64,000 bases of DNA from Leptidea sinapis (Eukaryota > Arthropoda > Insecta > Lepidoptera > Pieridae): the NCBI RefSeq assembly GCF_905404315.1, contig NC_066311.1, positions 992,001-1,056,000 of the forward strand. The letters run 5' to 3'. Each line of letters starts with the position of its first letter. Position 1 is the stretch's first letter. The translations under genes and the position numbers were made by a program. Under the pieces are notes generated by a model. It made no database searches. It worked only from the letters and a program-made list of their open reading frames with translations, and was not told where the DNA came from. Positions 46,741 through 56,310 of the stretch are shown here, one piece after another.

Positions 46741-48206
46741 AACAAAATATAACAATTAGCTTTCTCAACGTTGATCGAATGCACAAAATATGTCTTTAAT
46801 TGAATATAGTTTTTGTACGACCATAGACAATATTGACCCATTAATAAATCTCAATAAACGTCTCATTAAAATCATTGAGTATAGAGTAATTAATTAGTTA
46901 ATTAAAGGGCTGTGTTTCCTCAGTTCCAATCGTCAATGGTCACTATTAATCAGCAGACAATCGTCTGGCTTAGACGGAACTGGCTTTGTGTTGGCTTGGC
47001 TCTTATTTATGTTATATCTTGATGTGAGTATGCGGGCGAAGTGTGTGTCGGTTGAAATAGCAAATATTTAGCAAAACTATCAGTAGGATATTTTTAAATT
47101 CTATATATAATATATTTATTTACTACAAAATGGTTGCTGAAATGAACTGATTGAAAATGAAGAAGAGGACTTCAGAATCGTTATTTGATAGGTTATAATT
47201 TAAATAAATAGATGATGGAGCCACAGTTGAAGAAGTTGTTATTGAAGAGTTGAATAAGATACACCAAAATTTAGGAACCATGCGTCACGCGAACAGTTGG
47301 CTTAGTTGATAAGAGCGAGTCGAAAACCGCATCAACCATAAATTATGATATAAATTAAATTTGTATATTTAACCCCAGAAGTGAGCCGATCACTTAAAAA
47401 TAACAAATTATGTAGGTACTATATGTCCAAACGTTATACCATACCCATACCCACACCTAGGATATATATATATGAATAAGAATAAGGCAATAAAGTTAAG
47501 GTTTGTTACTATTCTAATGGACTATCTAGAAAATGTATCAATTTTTATTGATATCGTTTAAACGATTACAAATTCCAAAACACCAGCAATCAGGGTTTAT
47601 CCTTATTATAGATTGACACATACACAATACGAAGATTTTTTCTCAATTCATTTCATACATTAATTATTTCTGCCAACTAATATTTTCCATAAAAAAAGAG
47701 AGAAAAAGGAAAGCAAATCTATTTTTGATGCGATTGGACTCGGCATTAGCTCCGTAGTATTTCCAATAGTCTGCTAGCTAAAGTACACATTGACAAATCA
47801 AAATAAGTCAGGTGTTACTGGTCTGTCAGATTGACTATGCGCTAGTAGTTATATTCCAAGTGTATGATGTAGATACTACAATATAAAGTATTACCATTCA
47901 CTCAAGCATACTTTATCGCTGTCACGGAACCGACAGTTAGCCTCTAGTTACAATGACTACTTGTATCGTATAAAAATATCAGAGTTCCTCCCATATATGT
48001 TACACAATGGCAGACGTGCCCGGTGCCTTGGAGACGCTAGGCATAGAGCAAAGCTCAATTTACATCCCTTTGATAGACTTTAGATGGAACACACAACTTA
48101 GTCATTCCCGATATTTAAACTAATATTAAAAATCATTCAAAATTGCGGCCTTTCAAATAAAATTGGTATGAAGTTATACCTGAGAATAGCAAGAATATTT
48201 TTTTGT
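46741..48206. other. AT-rich interval, no gene seen
   Basis: Nothing supported. 47460-47475 is a short (TA)n run. Confidence 0.45.
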
Positions 48207-48565
48207 GGACGTTGAGCTGATGGTAATTGATACGCCTGCTATTTACAATGCAGTGCTATTCAGGATTCTTGAAAAATTCAATAATTCTGAGCAGCACTAC
48301 GATTGCGCTCGTCACCTTGAGACATAAGACGTTAAGTCTCATTTGCTCAGTAATTTCACTAGCTACCGCGCCCTTCAGACTGAAACACAGTAATGCTTAC
48401 AAATTACTGCAAAAATAGGCGCCGTTGTGGTACCCATGATTAAGCCAGTATCCTATGCAAAGAAGTCTCCCCCTGGTTAATATCCTTAGTCGCCTCTTAC
48501 GTCACCCTTGGACCTGGGACTTTCCTATTATTATTTTTATGCCCCGGGGAAGCACAGGGCAAAAC
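48207..48565 (-). repeat. Dispersed repeat family A, copy 7 (full length, antisense)
   Basis: From left: 'gacgttgagctgatggtaat', 'gctcgtcaccttgagacata', 'ctagctaccgcgcccttcag', 'gcgccgttgtggtacccatg', 'ttagtcgcctcttacgtcac' and 'gccccggggaagcacagggc'. This agrees in extent with the sense copy at 29023. There is an extra T/A-rich stretch near 48520. Confidence 0.85.
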
Positions 48566-49214
48566 ACAATAGTCACTCAGCTGAATGATTTACAGAAAAC
48601 AGCCATTCAAAGTTAAGACATTATAAATCACATAGTATTATGTCTTATACGATAATAAGGAACACTTCGTGAGTCCGACTTGCACTTGGCCGTTTTTTTT
48701 CCATCGCTCCAAAATTAAAAGGTTATTAATGTATCAATTTTTATAAATGACAGATAAAAACGAAAAATTTTTTTTTAAACATATCGCTAAAACAAATTTA
48801 ATACTTTAATGTAACTACACATTTCTCGTCAAAGGCTGCCGCCACATAACTTAGCATGTTCGTATCTACCATCATTGTCTTTACAGTCCAGTATGGCCTG
48901 AGTAGTGGATGCACGGAGCGCGAAAATCACTATTTATTGTTAAGTGACGAACCATAAATCTAAAGGACAGCACGTCGGAGGTTCTATTGTGACCAGTTGG
49001 TTTTATTGCTCCCTCCTTTATTGAATTCCGGTTCCATTCACGTTTAAATTTATCACATACTTAGTATTTTCCTTGAAGCCGAGTTTGTTTCTAAACAGAA
49101 TATTTGAGGTTTCCTAGGTCAAATTATTTCCTCGGAAGGCACGTTTGAATTATTGGTTTGAAATTTTCGTATAAGCTTTATTACGATACGATATTACGAC
49201 TCAAAAAACCTGGT
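48566..49214. other. AT-rich interval, no gene seen
   Basis: No supported feature. Confidence 0.4.
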
Positions 49215-49229
49215 GGTTAAAGAGCTTAA

Positions 49230-49290
49230 GGACTATATCTTCCCGCGACACCATGGCGACGCAACCAGACGTCGCTACCAACAAAATATA
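49230..49290 (+). repeat. Left member of an inverted similarity flanking the endonuclease ORF
   Basis: 'ggactatatcttcccgcgac', 'accatggcgacgcaacca' and 'gctaccaacaaaatatatac' match in inverted orientation 51031-51110. The left segment passes directly into the palindrome at 49292. Confidence 0.45.
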
Positions 49291-49291
49291 T

Positions 49292-49404
49292 ACAGCTCTA
49301 TAGAGAGTTACTCACCCGGTGTAAATTTGGTGGCGCGACCAGCTCGGACTTGTGCACAGAATATTACTGCTCGCGCCACCACTAGGTAATTACTATAGAG
49401 CTGT
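49292..49404. other. 113-bp imperfect palindrome
   Basis: ACAGCTCTATAG (49292-49303) pairs perfectly with CTATAGAGCTGT (49393-49404), and TGGTGGCGCGACCAG (49331 onward) pairs with CTGCTCGCGCCACCA (ending 49381) with two mismatches. The rest of the arms is partly matched. Such a structure could be a foldback element or the end of a transposon. Confidence 0.6.
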
Positions 49405-49759
49405 ATGGTGTCTTACTCACTCGGCCGCCAGTCCGGCCTCCTTGCATGCAACACGTGTGCACTGTTGTGCTTAGTTTTTAATTGCGTTTATAAATTGAAT
49501 ACGATGTATAATTTCGATACAGAAAGGTTTATTATCGAAATATAAAGGAGACCATCAATTTAGGTTAATATCTCATCGGATTATATCGATAGGAATTTAA
49601 AAATGAAATGCTAAGGGCAAATAAGGTTAAACCCACCATTTTTTTTTTGTTTTTTCTCTTAAACTTTCATTTCCTACTTACATACAGTAAGTAGAAAAAA
49701 AAATTATTTCCTGAACAAAATTCAAAATTTGAACAATATTCAGACCGCTTACTATGCAT

Positions 49760-50931
49760 ACATTCCCACATGGCCTATTATATAATTCGGTTTTGTCTTT
49801 TTGTCCCCAAGCTAACCTATGTTCTCCGATGTTGCCCTCTTTGGAATCATGAGATACTTTTGTCAAGTTTGGTCGATTCTCTACGAAATTTACTATCAAA
49901 AATATTAAATTGTTCATTGTCTGATATTTCTTGGTGCCAGGCTTCTCTGCACATTCGTTTTGGTGGAATTGGCATCAGAAAAATATCTAGTATATCCTTA
50001 CCAGCATTCTTATGTTCTGTTCACAATGTCAGCACTTTATATGAAAAAATTATCTCCTCGTCATTAGGATCCCTGCCACTGGTGTATGCGGAAACTGCTA
50101 AAAATGCTTGGAAAGTTGCCTGTCCAAGTGAAAATTTCCCTTTAAACATGCGATCACAAAAGCTTTGGGATGAGCCACAGTGCAAAATCATTCACAAAAG
50201 GATATTATTATCAAATCACAATATTTCGAATCAGGCTCGTTTTATTGCTGTTAGCGAACAAGATTCAGGGTACTGGCTTCAGGCCACTCCTTCGAGTAAC
50301 ATAGGGACACTTCTTGATAATTCCAGCTTCTCAATCGCAGTTGGTTTACGCCTGGGTATCCCTAGAACAGTTCCCCATATGTGCCGCTGTGGAGGCAATG
50401 TAGACAGCCTTGGTCACCATGGCTTATCTCGCCGCCTTCTCTCACGCCATGCCGCCTTAAACGACGTCTTGCATCGGGATGTGCCGGCTATCCTAGAGCC
50501 GAATGGAATTTCACGTGATGATGGTAAGAGGCCTGATGGCATGACGTTGATTCCTTTGAGTCGTGGAAAGCCACTGGTGTGGGATGCGACTTGTGTGGGT
50601 ACGCTAACCTCCTCTCATATTGAACATTCATCGAGAGCGGGAGGTGCAGCGGTGGAATCTGCCGAAAACATAAAGTGGAGGAAATATGCATCACTTGGCG
50701 ATGGATACATATTTGTTCCCTTTGGGGTGGAGACGATGGGTCCTTGGGGTTCATCGGCACATAAAAACTCGTAAAAGAGTATCCAGGCGTCTAACCGATT
50801 TAACAGGTGACCCAAGATCTGGTACGTACCTCTGTCAAAGGATAAGTTTGGCTATACAAAGAGATAACGTTGCAAGCTTCATGGGCATCTTACCTGCCGA
50901 TAGCGATCTTAATGATATTTTCTATTTTTAA
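49760..50931 (+). pseudogene. C-terminal part of an RLE-type LINE: zinc knuckle and restriction-like endonuclease
   Basis: A 334-codon frame (49770-50774) starts inside a domain (LFVPKLTYVLRCCPLW). By family resemblance, residues 20-200 are the region after RT (ASLHIRFGGIGIRKISSISL; VGLRLGIPRTVPHMC). Residues 205-217 have the knuckle CRCGGNVDSLGHH; the next expected Cys is Arg at 221. Residues 250-274 contain DGKRPDG and, 12-15 residues later, VWDAT, which fits the (R/K)PD...D signature of PD-(D/E)XK nucleases used by R2-type elements to cut their target. Residues 302-312 (KWRKYASLGDG) follow. A frameshift near 50770 moves the end (RLTDLTGDPRSGTYLCQRIS) to a frame that stops at 50931. The RT domain is missing. 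I recall similar uncharacterised proteins in many invertebrates. The nuclease reading is an inference; the family match is the stronger claim. Confidence 0.6.
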
Positions 50932-51030
50932 TTAATTAATTTTGTTAGATTATTTAAGTTTTATTTTATTATTATTTATATAAATAGCGTTATCAAGGTA
51001 CATTTTTATATCAACTCCGTGTGGTGTGGC
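50932..51030. other. T-rich 3' flank of the ORF
   Basis: 'ttttagattatttaag'-like T/A-rich sequence after the stop; probably untranslated element sequence. Confidence 0.4.
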
Positions 51031-51110
51031 GACTCTGGTGTCTATTTTGGTAGCTTAACCACAGTTGCGTGACTGGTTGCGTTACCATGATGCCCCAGTA
51101 AAAGATAGCC
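51031..51110 (-). repeat. Right member of the inverted similarity flanking the endonuclease ORF
   Basis: The reverse complement of 51074-51110 (ggctatcttttactggggca, then 'tcatggtaacgcaacca') aligns with 49230-49267, and the reverse complement of 51031-51054 (gctaccaaaatagacaccag) aligns with 49274-49297. Identity is moderate, roughly 70% by eye. Confidence 0.45.
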
Positions 51111-51582
51111 CTTAGGGTTTCGGGTGCAAATCCCGTTGAAAATAAGATTTAAAAATAAATTTAAATAAATAATTTAATTGTTCTAAGTGTGCACTACTAT
51201 CGGCAGTCTTTACAACTGCCAGCTTTTTTTTCACGTTATGCTGGATAGTATTTTCAAATGGGGTTGTATGACCAAACTCTAAAGTGTATAAAATAGAAAC
51301 TGGTTTTTTGTTAAAATAAAAATTAAACAGTAATATCATAAAAGGCAGTAGGCGTACAATTATTTAATCTTAAAAGCTATAAAACGGCAGGACAGCAGAA
51401 TGAATTAAGCAAAGCGTGGCTAAAGCACTTTGTCGTTCCGATAAAGCTTTCAAGCTGCCCACGAATTAAGTATACGTTTGACAGACATATTATATTGTTT
51501 AATATTGGAATCATTAAGGTTCATATACTATACTATACTAAATATCGTAACAAAGCTTAATGAAAAATTATTAACTATAAAC
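51111..51582. other. AT-rich interval, no gene seen
   Basis: No supported feature. Confidence 0.4.
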
Positions 51583-51935
51583 AAATCAAATAAAAATTAG
51601 TTTATTCATGTAAGTAGTAGGTCAAGGAAATGATACTTATGAATATAAAAACCTTTTTATTTTTACGAGGTTGAGCTGTAATGCGAAGATGTGACATGAA
51701 TCTCGTATCCACTCTTTTAAATCAACATTCCAGATTCAGTATTTTACAAATTATTTAAATTGAGTATAATATACATAAAGAACTGCAAGAAAAATTCTCA
51801 AACGTCAAATACTCAATGTCTTACCTGAGTAAGTATAAAAAATGAAAATTAATAAATAAAAACACAAGAGTTATTGAGTACCGTAGATGCGACAATCCAG
51901 ACACACCATAAATAAATAAAGATTTATTTACATAT
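51583..51935 (-). repeat. Dispersed repeat family E, copy 4 (uninterrupted reference)
   Basis: 'aaacaaatcaaataaaaatt', 'aggtcaaggaaatgatactt', 'tctcaaacgtcaaatactca', 'acctgagtaagtataaaaaa' and 'aagagttattgagtaccgta' show the segments that are separated by a LINE in the copy at 26584-27395. It lies immediately next to the 3' end of the Jockey-like LINE. Confidence 0.75.
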
Positions 51936-52080
51936 TTATTAAACCAATAAAGCCCCTATTATTATAGAATGACCTAATGCGATCGAGGCTTTACTTAAAT
52001 TTAAGTATTTAAATTAATATAAACATAATCTTAGAGCTACTACTAACAGACTATACCTACTATACTAGATTATTACTATA
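51936..52080 (-). repeat. 3' UTR of the Jockey-like LINE
   Basis: After the stop codon the minus strand is AT-rich and reaches 'ggggctttattggtttaata' close to the family E border. An AATAAA-type motif is present in antisense near 51910-51950. No second copy is in the window, so the exact end is not fixed. Confidence 0.5.
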
Positions 52081-52857
52081 CTAATTACTATTACTCGAGC
52101 ATACAACAACTACTCTAATTTTAAACTCGTTCAGTGAGCAAGCAAACAAGTCAATCCTATGCGAAAGTTCGTTAAAATTTCGTAAAGCGACTGTAAAAGG
52201 CGTGTCTCGCACAAGATTGGTTCTCGCTCGCGGAATTACGAGCTGCTACTGTCGCCTTCGCCTTGTAGCGTGTCCATCCGGTACCCACAGACCTATTCGC
52301 TCCAGTAGGGCTGGATGACTCACCATGCCACGCAAAATTTTCCATAAATATATAACCAGGAGTACGTCCCTTCTAGTTTCAAGTTTATCATACCCAACCA
52401 TGCCAAGAATAAAAAGTGTAAGATATAGAAGTGGATATCCTGGGTATACTTTGTAGAGTTTTAGATACATAAACCTTACAAATTTATTTTGTATTCGTTC
52501 CAACATGACCTTGTATTTGGCTTCACGTGGAGCCCATATGATAGCATTATATTCTAAATTACTTCTCACCAAAGCCTCATATAGAACTCGTATAGCGTTG
52601 ATATTTGTGAAAATTTTCACTTGTCTCATGACAAATCCAAGGTTTCTATAAGATTTCTTACAAATATCAACGATGTGTTCACGGAAGTTACAATCCGCAT
52701 GGAAACGAACTCCAAGATCTTTGATTTTATTGACACACTGCAAAGGATGGTTGTCTAGATGGTATGTGTAATGCTATGGATACCAAGACCGACTAAATGA
52801 TGTCACCGAGCATTTGTCAATGTTAAAGTTATGTTTATTATCCCGACTCCATTATAA

Positions 52858-52932
52858 TATTCTATTAATATATATAATATTTTAATTTTATGTAGTCGTA
52901 GTATTGTAAACATAGTTATAAGATTTGTTTTG
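52858..52932 (-). mobile_element. 75-bp insert in the LINE with 7-bp target duplication (novel small element, copy 1)
   Basis: ATTATAA stands at 52851-52857 and 52933-52939. Taking out the insert and one duplicate restores the RT frame from FFYN directly to WSRDN. Read on the minus strand, the insert contains CTTATAACTATGTTTACAAT followed by 'actacgactacataaaatta', shared with the insert at 53567-53680 and with 55598-55660. Flanking parts differ between copies. No coding capacity. Confidence 0.75.
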
Positions 52933-53566
52933 ATTATAAAAAAAATTAATATCATCTTGTAATTTGATATGATCCAATTCGTCTTTTATTTGGAGCGAAA
53001 GTTTATGGTCATCAGCAAATAACAAACATGTTGATTCACGGACGAGTTCTGGCAGATCATTAATCATAATGATAAATTGGAGGGGTCCTAAATTGCTGCC
53101 TTGACTTACACCTGATCTAGTATAGTATTCCTCAGAATGGAACCCGCCACAGCCAACAATCTGTCGCCGGTCACTTAAGTAGCTGGCGAAGAACGACAAT
53201 GTGTATGTTGTACACCCGAGGTTGGACATTTTCTTGAGTAGAATATCGTTATCAACCACATCGAAGGCTTTTTGGAAATCAAAATATGCTACAACCATCT
53301 GGCCTCCAACACCCACCGCTGGGACTATCTGTGTCATTAAATGTAGCAAATTTCCCGCTGTGCCTCTTCCTGGACGGAACCCATGTTGTGCATCGGATAA
53401 CTTAAATGCTACTTGTGTAAATACACTGTGATGTATAACAGTCTCAAATATTTTTGCTGGAGTGCTCAGAACTACAACAGGCCTATATTTACTAGCTTCT
53501 GAACCACCGGGACAACCCTTGTGAGCTTCCACACATTAGGAAAAGTTGCAGTTAAAATACACATAT

Positions 53567-53680
53567 GGAATTGAATAGTATTATAGTATAATTATATAAA
53601 AAATATAAATTACTACTAAAACTTATAACTATATTTACAATACTATGACTACATAAAATTAAAACAATCATTACGTGGAC
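53567..53680 (+). mobile_element. 114-bp insert in the same LINE with 11-bp target duplication (copy 2)
   Basis: AATACACATAT stands at 53556-53566 and 53681-53691. Taking out the insert and one duplicate rejoins YIFNMCI to LTATFPN in frame. It contains CTTATAACTATATTTACAAT followed by 'actatgactacataaaatta' on the plus strand, which is the opposite orientation to copy 1. The first 55 bp are AT-rich and not shared with copy 1. 'caatcattacgtgg' follows the core and is shared in part with 55598-55660. Confidence 0.75.
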
Positions 53681-53809
53681 AATACACATATTGAATATGT
53701 AAAGCAAGGGCTCCACCAAAACTGAACGACAATTTTTAAGAATATACGGTGGTATACCACCAAGATAAAACGGAAAAACGCAAAAACTACTTAAACACAT
53801 TTGATTAAC

Positions 53810-54481
53810 ACGTCGCATAAGTGAACGGTGCCGCGTTGCTTTTTCTCGAATAACATTACATAGAACATACATGTATATCTAGAAAAATGATTCTAGCGGG
53901 AAACCCAACTTGACTCATAACCGATGGCTTTGGCAATACCAACAACAGAACAAAAGTAAACTAATTGAATGTAATTATAACACAACTGCTGTATAAACAT
54001 TGTACAAAACATAAATAACTATAATCTGTTATAAATACAAGGCTCCTATCATATTGTTTCGACCTTACAATCAATCTTATCGCTGCCAATCATGATGTAA
54101 AATGAATATCATTGATACAATAGCCCGTATAACATAATTACAAGTAACTTGTGGCATTATTTCTCGTGCACAATTAGCGTCTATCAAGCGATCGCCTCGG
54201 GGGTGTTCGGACAATCTCGGCAATAATTGGTGTGCGCAGGCGCATTGCCGCAAGCAATGTTGCTACTGTCACTGCTAACGTGAAATAATCTGTTTTTGTA
54301 AATAGAATGTTTTATTGGCTTAATTGTATGATACGTCAAATTAATGTCGGGATTGAAAAAATATTTGACGTTGCACCTTAAGGTTACTGACAGCTGAGTT
54401 TATTTGGACAAATAAAGTGTATTGGAGAGCTAAGGTTACTGTAATTAACTAATTATTGAGAGGATTAATGATTGTAGTTGT
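53810..54481. other. Interval with no recognisable feature
   Basis: No supported gene. The first 60 bases may be decayed upstream LINE coding sequence. Confidence 0.45.
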
Positions 54482-54757
54482 CTACCAGTGGGAGGGTCCT
54501 TTGCACCGGATGCCGGCTAGATTACGGGTACCACAACGGCGCCTATTTCTTCCGTGAAGCAATAATATGTAAGCATTACTATGTATCGCTCTGAAGGATG
54601 CCATACCTAGTGAGATTATTGGGCAAATGAGACTTAACATCACTTTTTTTGGTTTTTCAATCATCCTGAGTGACACTGCATTTTAATGGACAGGGCGTAT
54701 CAATTACTATCAGCTGAACGTCCTGCTCGTCTCGTCCCTCATTTTCATAAAAAAAAT
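54482..54757 (+). repeat. Dispersed repeat family A, copy 8
   Basis: 'taccagtgggagggtccttt', 'gatgccggctagattacggg', 'gggcaaatgagacttaacat', then a deletion of the 'caaggtgacgagcgc' segment, and 'tatcagctgaacgtcctgct', 'cgtctcgtccctcattttca'. The A-rich end follows at 54758. Confidence 0.8.
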
Positions 54758-54861
54758 TAAGTTTGACTGCATACATAAGTATTGTTGCGTAACAACGCTG
54801 CAACGTAAATGACGAGAGTGTCAAACTTCAAGACATTGTTAATTTCAATAGCTCCATCAGC

Positions 54862-54940
54862 AATACTCGTAGCTCAGCGGAAAAGTGCTTGCTTTAGACG
54901 CTGTAGACCCGGGTTCGATACACCTACCAGCGTATGGAAT
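54862..54940 (+). repeat. tRNA-like sequence with polymerase III A and B boxes
   Basis: TAGCTCAGCGGAAAAGTGC fits the D-arm/A-box of a tRNA and GGGTTCGATACACC fits the T-arm/B-box (consensus GGTTCGANNCC), 34 bases apart as in a tRNA. The anticodon stem does not pair well ('gcttgctttagacgctgtag') and no acceptor stem is evident, so this is not a functional tRNA. A tRNA-derived SINE head or a tRNA pseudogene is likely. Following sequence 'gaattttttgggtttttgta' could be the SINE body. No second copy in the window. Confidence 0.6.
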
Positions 54941-55029
54941 TTTTTGGGTTTTTGTAAAGTAAATGGAAATTTCTACTAAGTTCAGGATCAAATCGAACAG
55001 AAAAAAAGGGATGGAAAATGTGTAAGCAG

Positions 55030-55400
55030 GATAAAATTAGTTAAAAGAATTTTCTAGTACAATTTAAATTTAAAGATGGAATGGGAGAATCATTTTAAAA
55101 ATAGAACAGATCCGGGGGTATTAAATCCGTACTAAGCGTGGCCTACGGCAGTTCTAGTTCTGACTCGAAAGTGTAAAGAAGAAGAAGAAAAGAAGAAGTA
55201 GTGAAAAGTGGAAGTGTTCCAAGAAGAAGAAGACAGAAGAGACCTAGTGTTCGGTGCGGTGTGACGCGTTGAAGGTACCGCCTATAAGAGGAACAGCGGC
55301 AGACCGGCGAAGTGCAAGTTCGGAAAAAGTGAACGCAAATAAAGACTCGTTCCTATAAGCGGAGTATTATTTCCAATCCCTGACCCACTCCCGTGTCAGT
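55030..55400. other. Purine-rich segment, possible LTR fragment
   Basis: The stretch holds a purine tract (55175-55255: 'gaagaagaagaaaagaagaa', 'agaagaagaagacagaagag'), then 'gcggtgtgacgcgttgaagg' and an end with 'taaagactcgttcctataag', 'ccctgacccactcccgtgtc'. The compact, GC-richer 3' part ending in 'gtgtca' could be the R/U5 end of an LTR, but no partner LTR, primer-binding site or internal coding region is seen. Low-confidence description only. Confidence 0.3.
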
Positions 55401-55597
55401 ATGTATAGAAGTGTTAATGACACATGAAAGTTGATGATGTATTGATGTTAGTGGAAAAAACCATAGTCTGCATTCCTCTTAATGAAAGACAAGTTAGACT
55501 AATATATGTGTGATTAATTGGATTCAATAATGCAAAAATCTATGGAGCTTTTTTTTAAATTGTTATAAATGATGATCTTTTCACATATATTTTGAGG

Positions 55598-55660
55598 TTT
55601 TATGACTATATTTACAATATTATGACTAAATAAAATTAAAACTATCATTACGAGGAAGCC
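55598..55660 (+). mobile_element. Third relative of the small LINE-inserted element
   Basis: 'ttttatgactatatttacaa', 'tattatgactaaataaaatt' and 'aaaactatcattacgaggaa' align with 53616-53680, including the segment after the core. No target duplication could be recognised, so its borders are not known. Confidence 0.55.
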
Positions 55661-55816
55661 TATCAACAATACTTGCAGCATTTCCGCGTTGGATAGCTAG
55701 GCTTATCAGCCAGCGCTAGGGTTACCCGCAGCCTTATTGAGGCGCGAAGATAGTACTTTGAAAGATGATCTTAAGTGTTACTTCCACCAAGTTTAAATTT
55801 TTTTTAACAAAACAAC

Positions 55817-56179
55817 AACCGACTTCAAAAACACTATTCCAAAACAATAGATATAATTTGCACTAAAAAGTATTAAAATAATTGCGTATTTTTATACAAT
55901 CTAATTAATAAATCTAATTCTAGTTACGATAGTATACGATATTCGTAAATTTATCATCCACTTTGCCATACGTATGTATAGCAAATTTAAGATATTTATG
56001 GTTTTCTCATGGATGCCACTGTCAGATCTAGACCAAATTACAATGGGACAACACGGGAAGCACCAGTTTTCAAATAAAAAAAGAATTATTAAAATCGGTT
56101 CACCCAGTCGAAAGTTTCGAGGTAACAAACATAAAAAAAATACCGATGAATTGAGAACCTCCTCCTTTTTTGAAGTCGG
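55817..56179. mobile_element. 363-bp MITE-like element with 15-bp perfect terminal inverted repeats
   Basis: AACCGACTTCAAAAA (55817-55831) and TTTTTGAAGTCGGTT (56165-56179) are exact inverted copies. Interior landmarks such as CACGGGAAGCACCAGTTTTC, 'atcggttcacccagtcgaaa' and 'aattgagaacctcctccttt' belong, from memory, to a repeat found in many arthropods. The two 70-codon frames that cross it on either strand are by-products. No target duplication is certain; both flanks contain 'aac/aaaaa' runs. Confidence 0.75.
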
Positions 56180-56310
56180 TTAAAAATCACTTCGACACGT
56201 GTTTTGCTTCTATTAGTTGTTTAGTAGCCGAGTGACTTCTGAGCGTTTAATTTTATACAGCAATGGATTTCCAAAATATAACGCTTTATTCTATTAATGT
56301 TCCCCTATCA

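Larger units (their letters stand above)
52081..53800 (-). pseudogene. Jockey-superfamily LINE ORF2 (RT and C-terminal domain)
   Basis: From the 5' side: fingers (GGIPPYILKNCRSVLVEPLL, then YIFNMCI, 53690-53770), an inserted element, 'LTATFPNVWKLTRVV', a frameshift near 53515, then a 214-codon frame (from 53532) with SKYRPVVVLSTPAKIFE, motif A AYFDFQKAFD at residues 82-91, motif B GVSQGSNLGP at 141-150 and the catalytic FADD at 172-175. A second insertion at 52858-52932 cuts the frame after FFYN; it resumes as WSRDNKHNFNIDKCSVTSF and continues into the 165-codon frame 52246-52743 (KIKDLGVRFHADCNF; LYEALVRSNLEYNAIIW). A stop after RRRRQ interrupts the last part, which ends at the TAG in 52081-52083. 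The endonuclease is absent. Apart from the insertions the ORF is only lightly damaged. Confidence 0.9.

Noticed and set aside
49292..49404. LTR or tRNA-like structure
   Set aside because: The pairing is that of a simple palindrome; no primer-binding site, TG...CA ends or polymerase III boxes are seen.
53552..53872. 106-codon minus-strand ORF as an independent gene
   Set aside because: Its first half is the fingers region of the Jockey-like LINE and its second half runs into the 114-bp inserted element.
54862..54940. Functional tRNA gene
   Set aside because: A and B boxes are present, but the anticodon stem and acceptor stem do not pair.
55901..56183. Two overlapping ORFs of 69-75 codons on opposite strands
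   Set aside because: Both lie inside the 363-bp element with inverted ends and show no domain.
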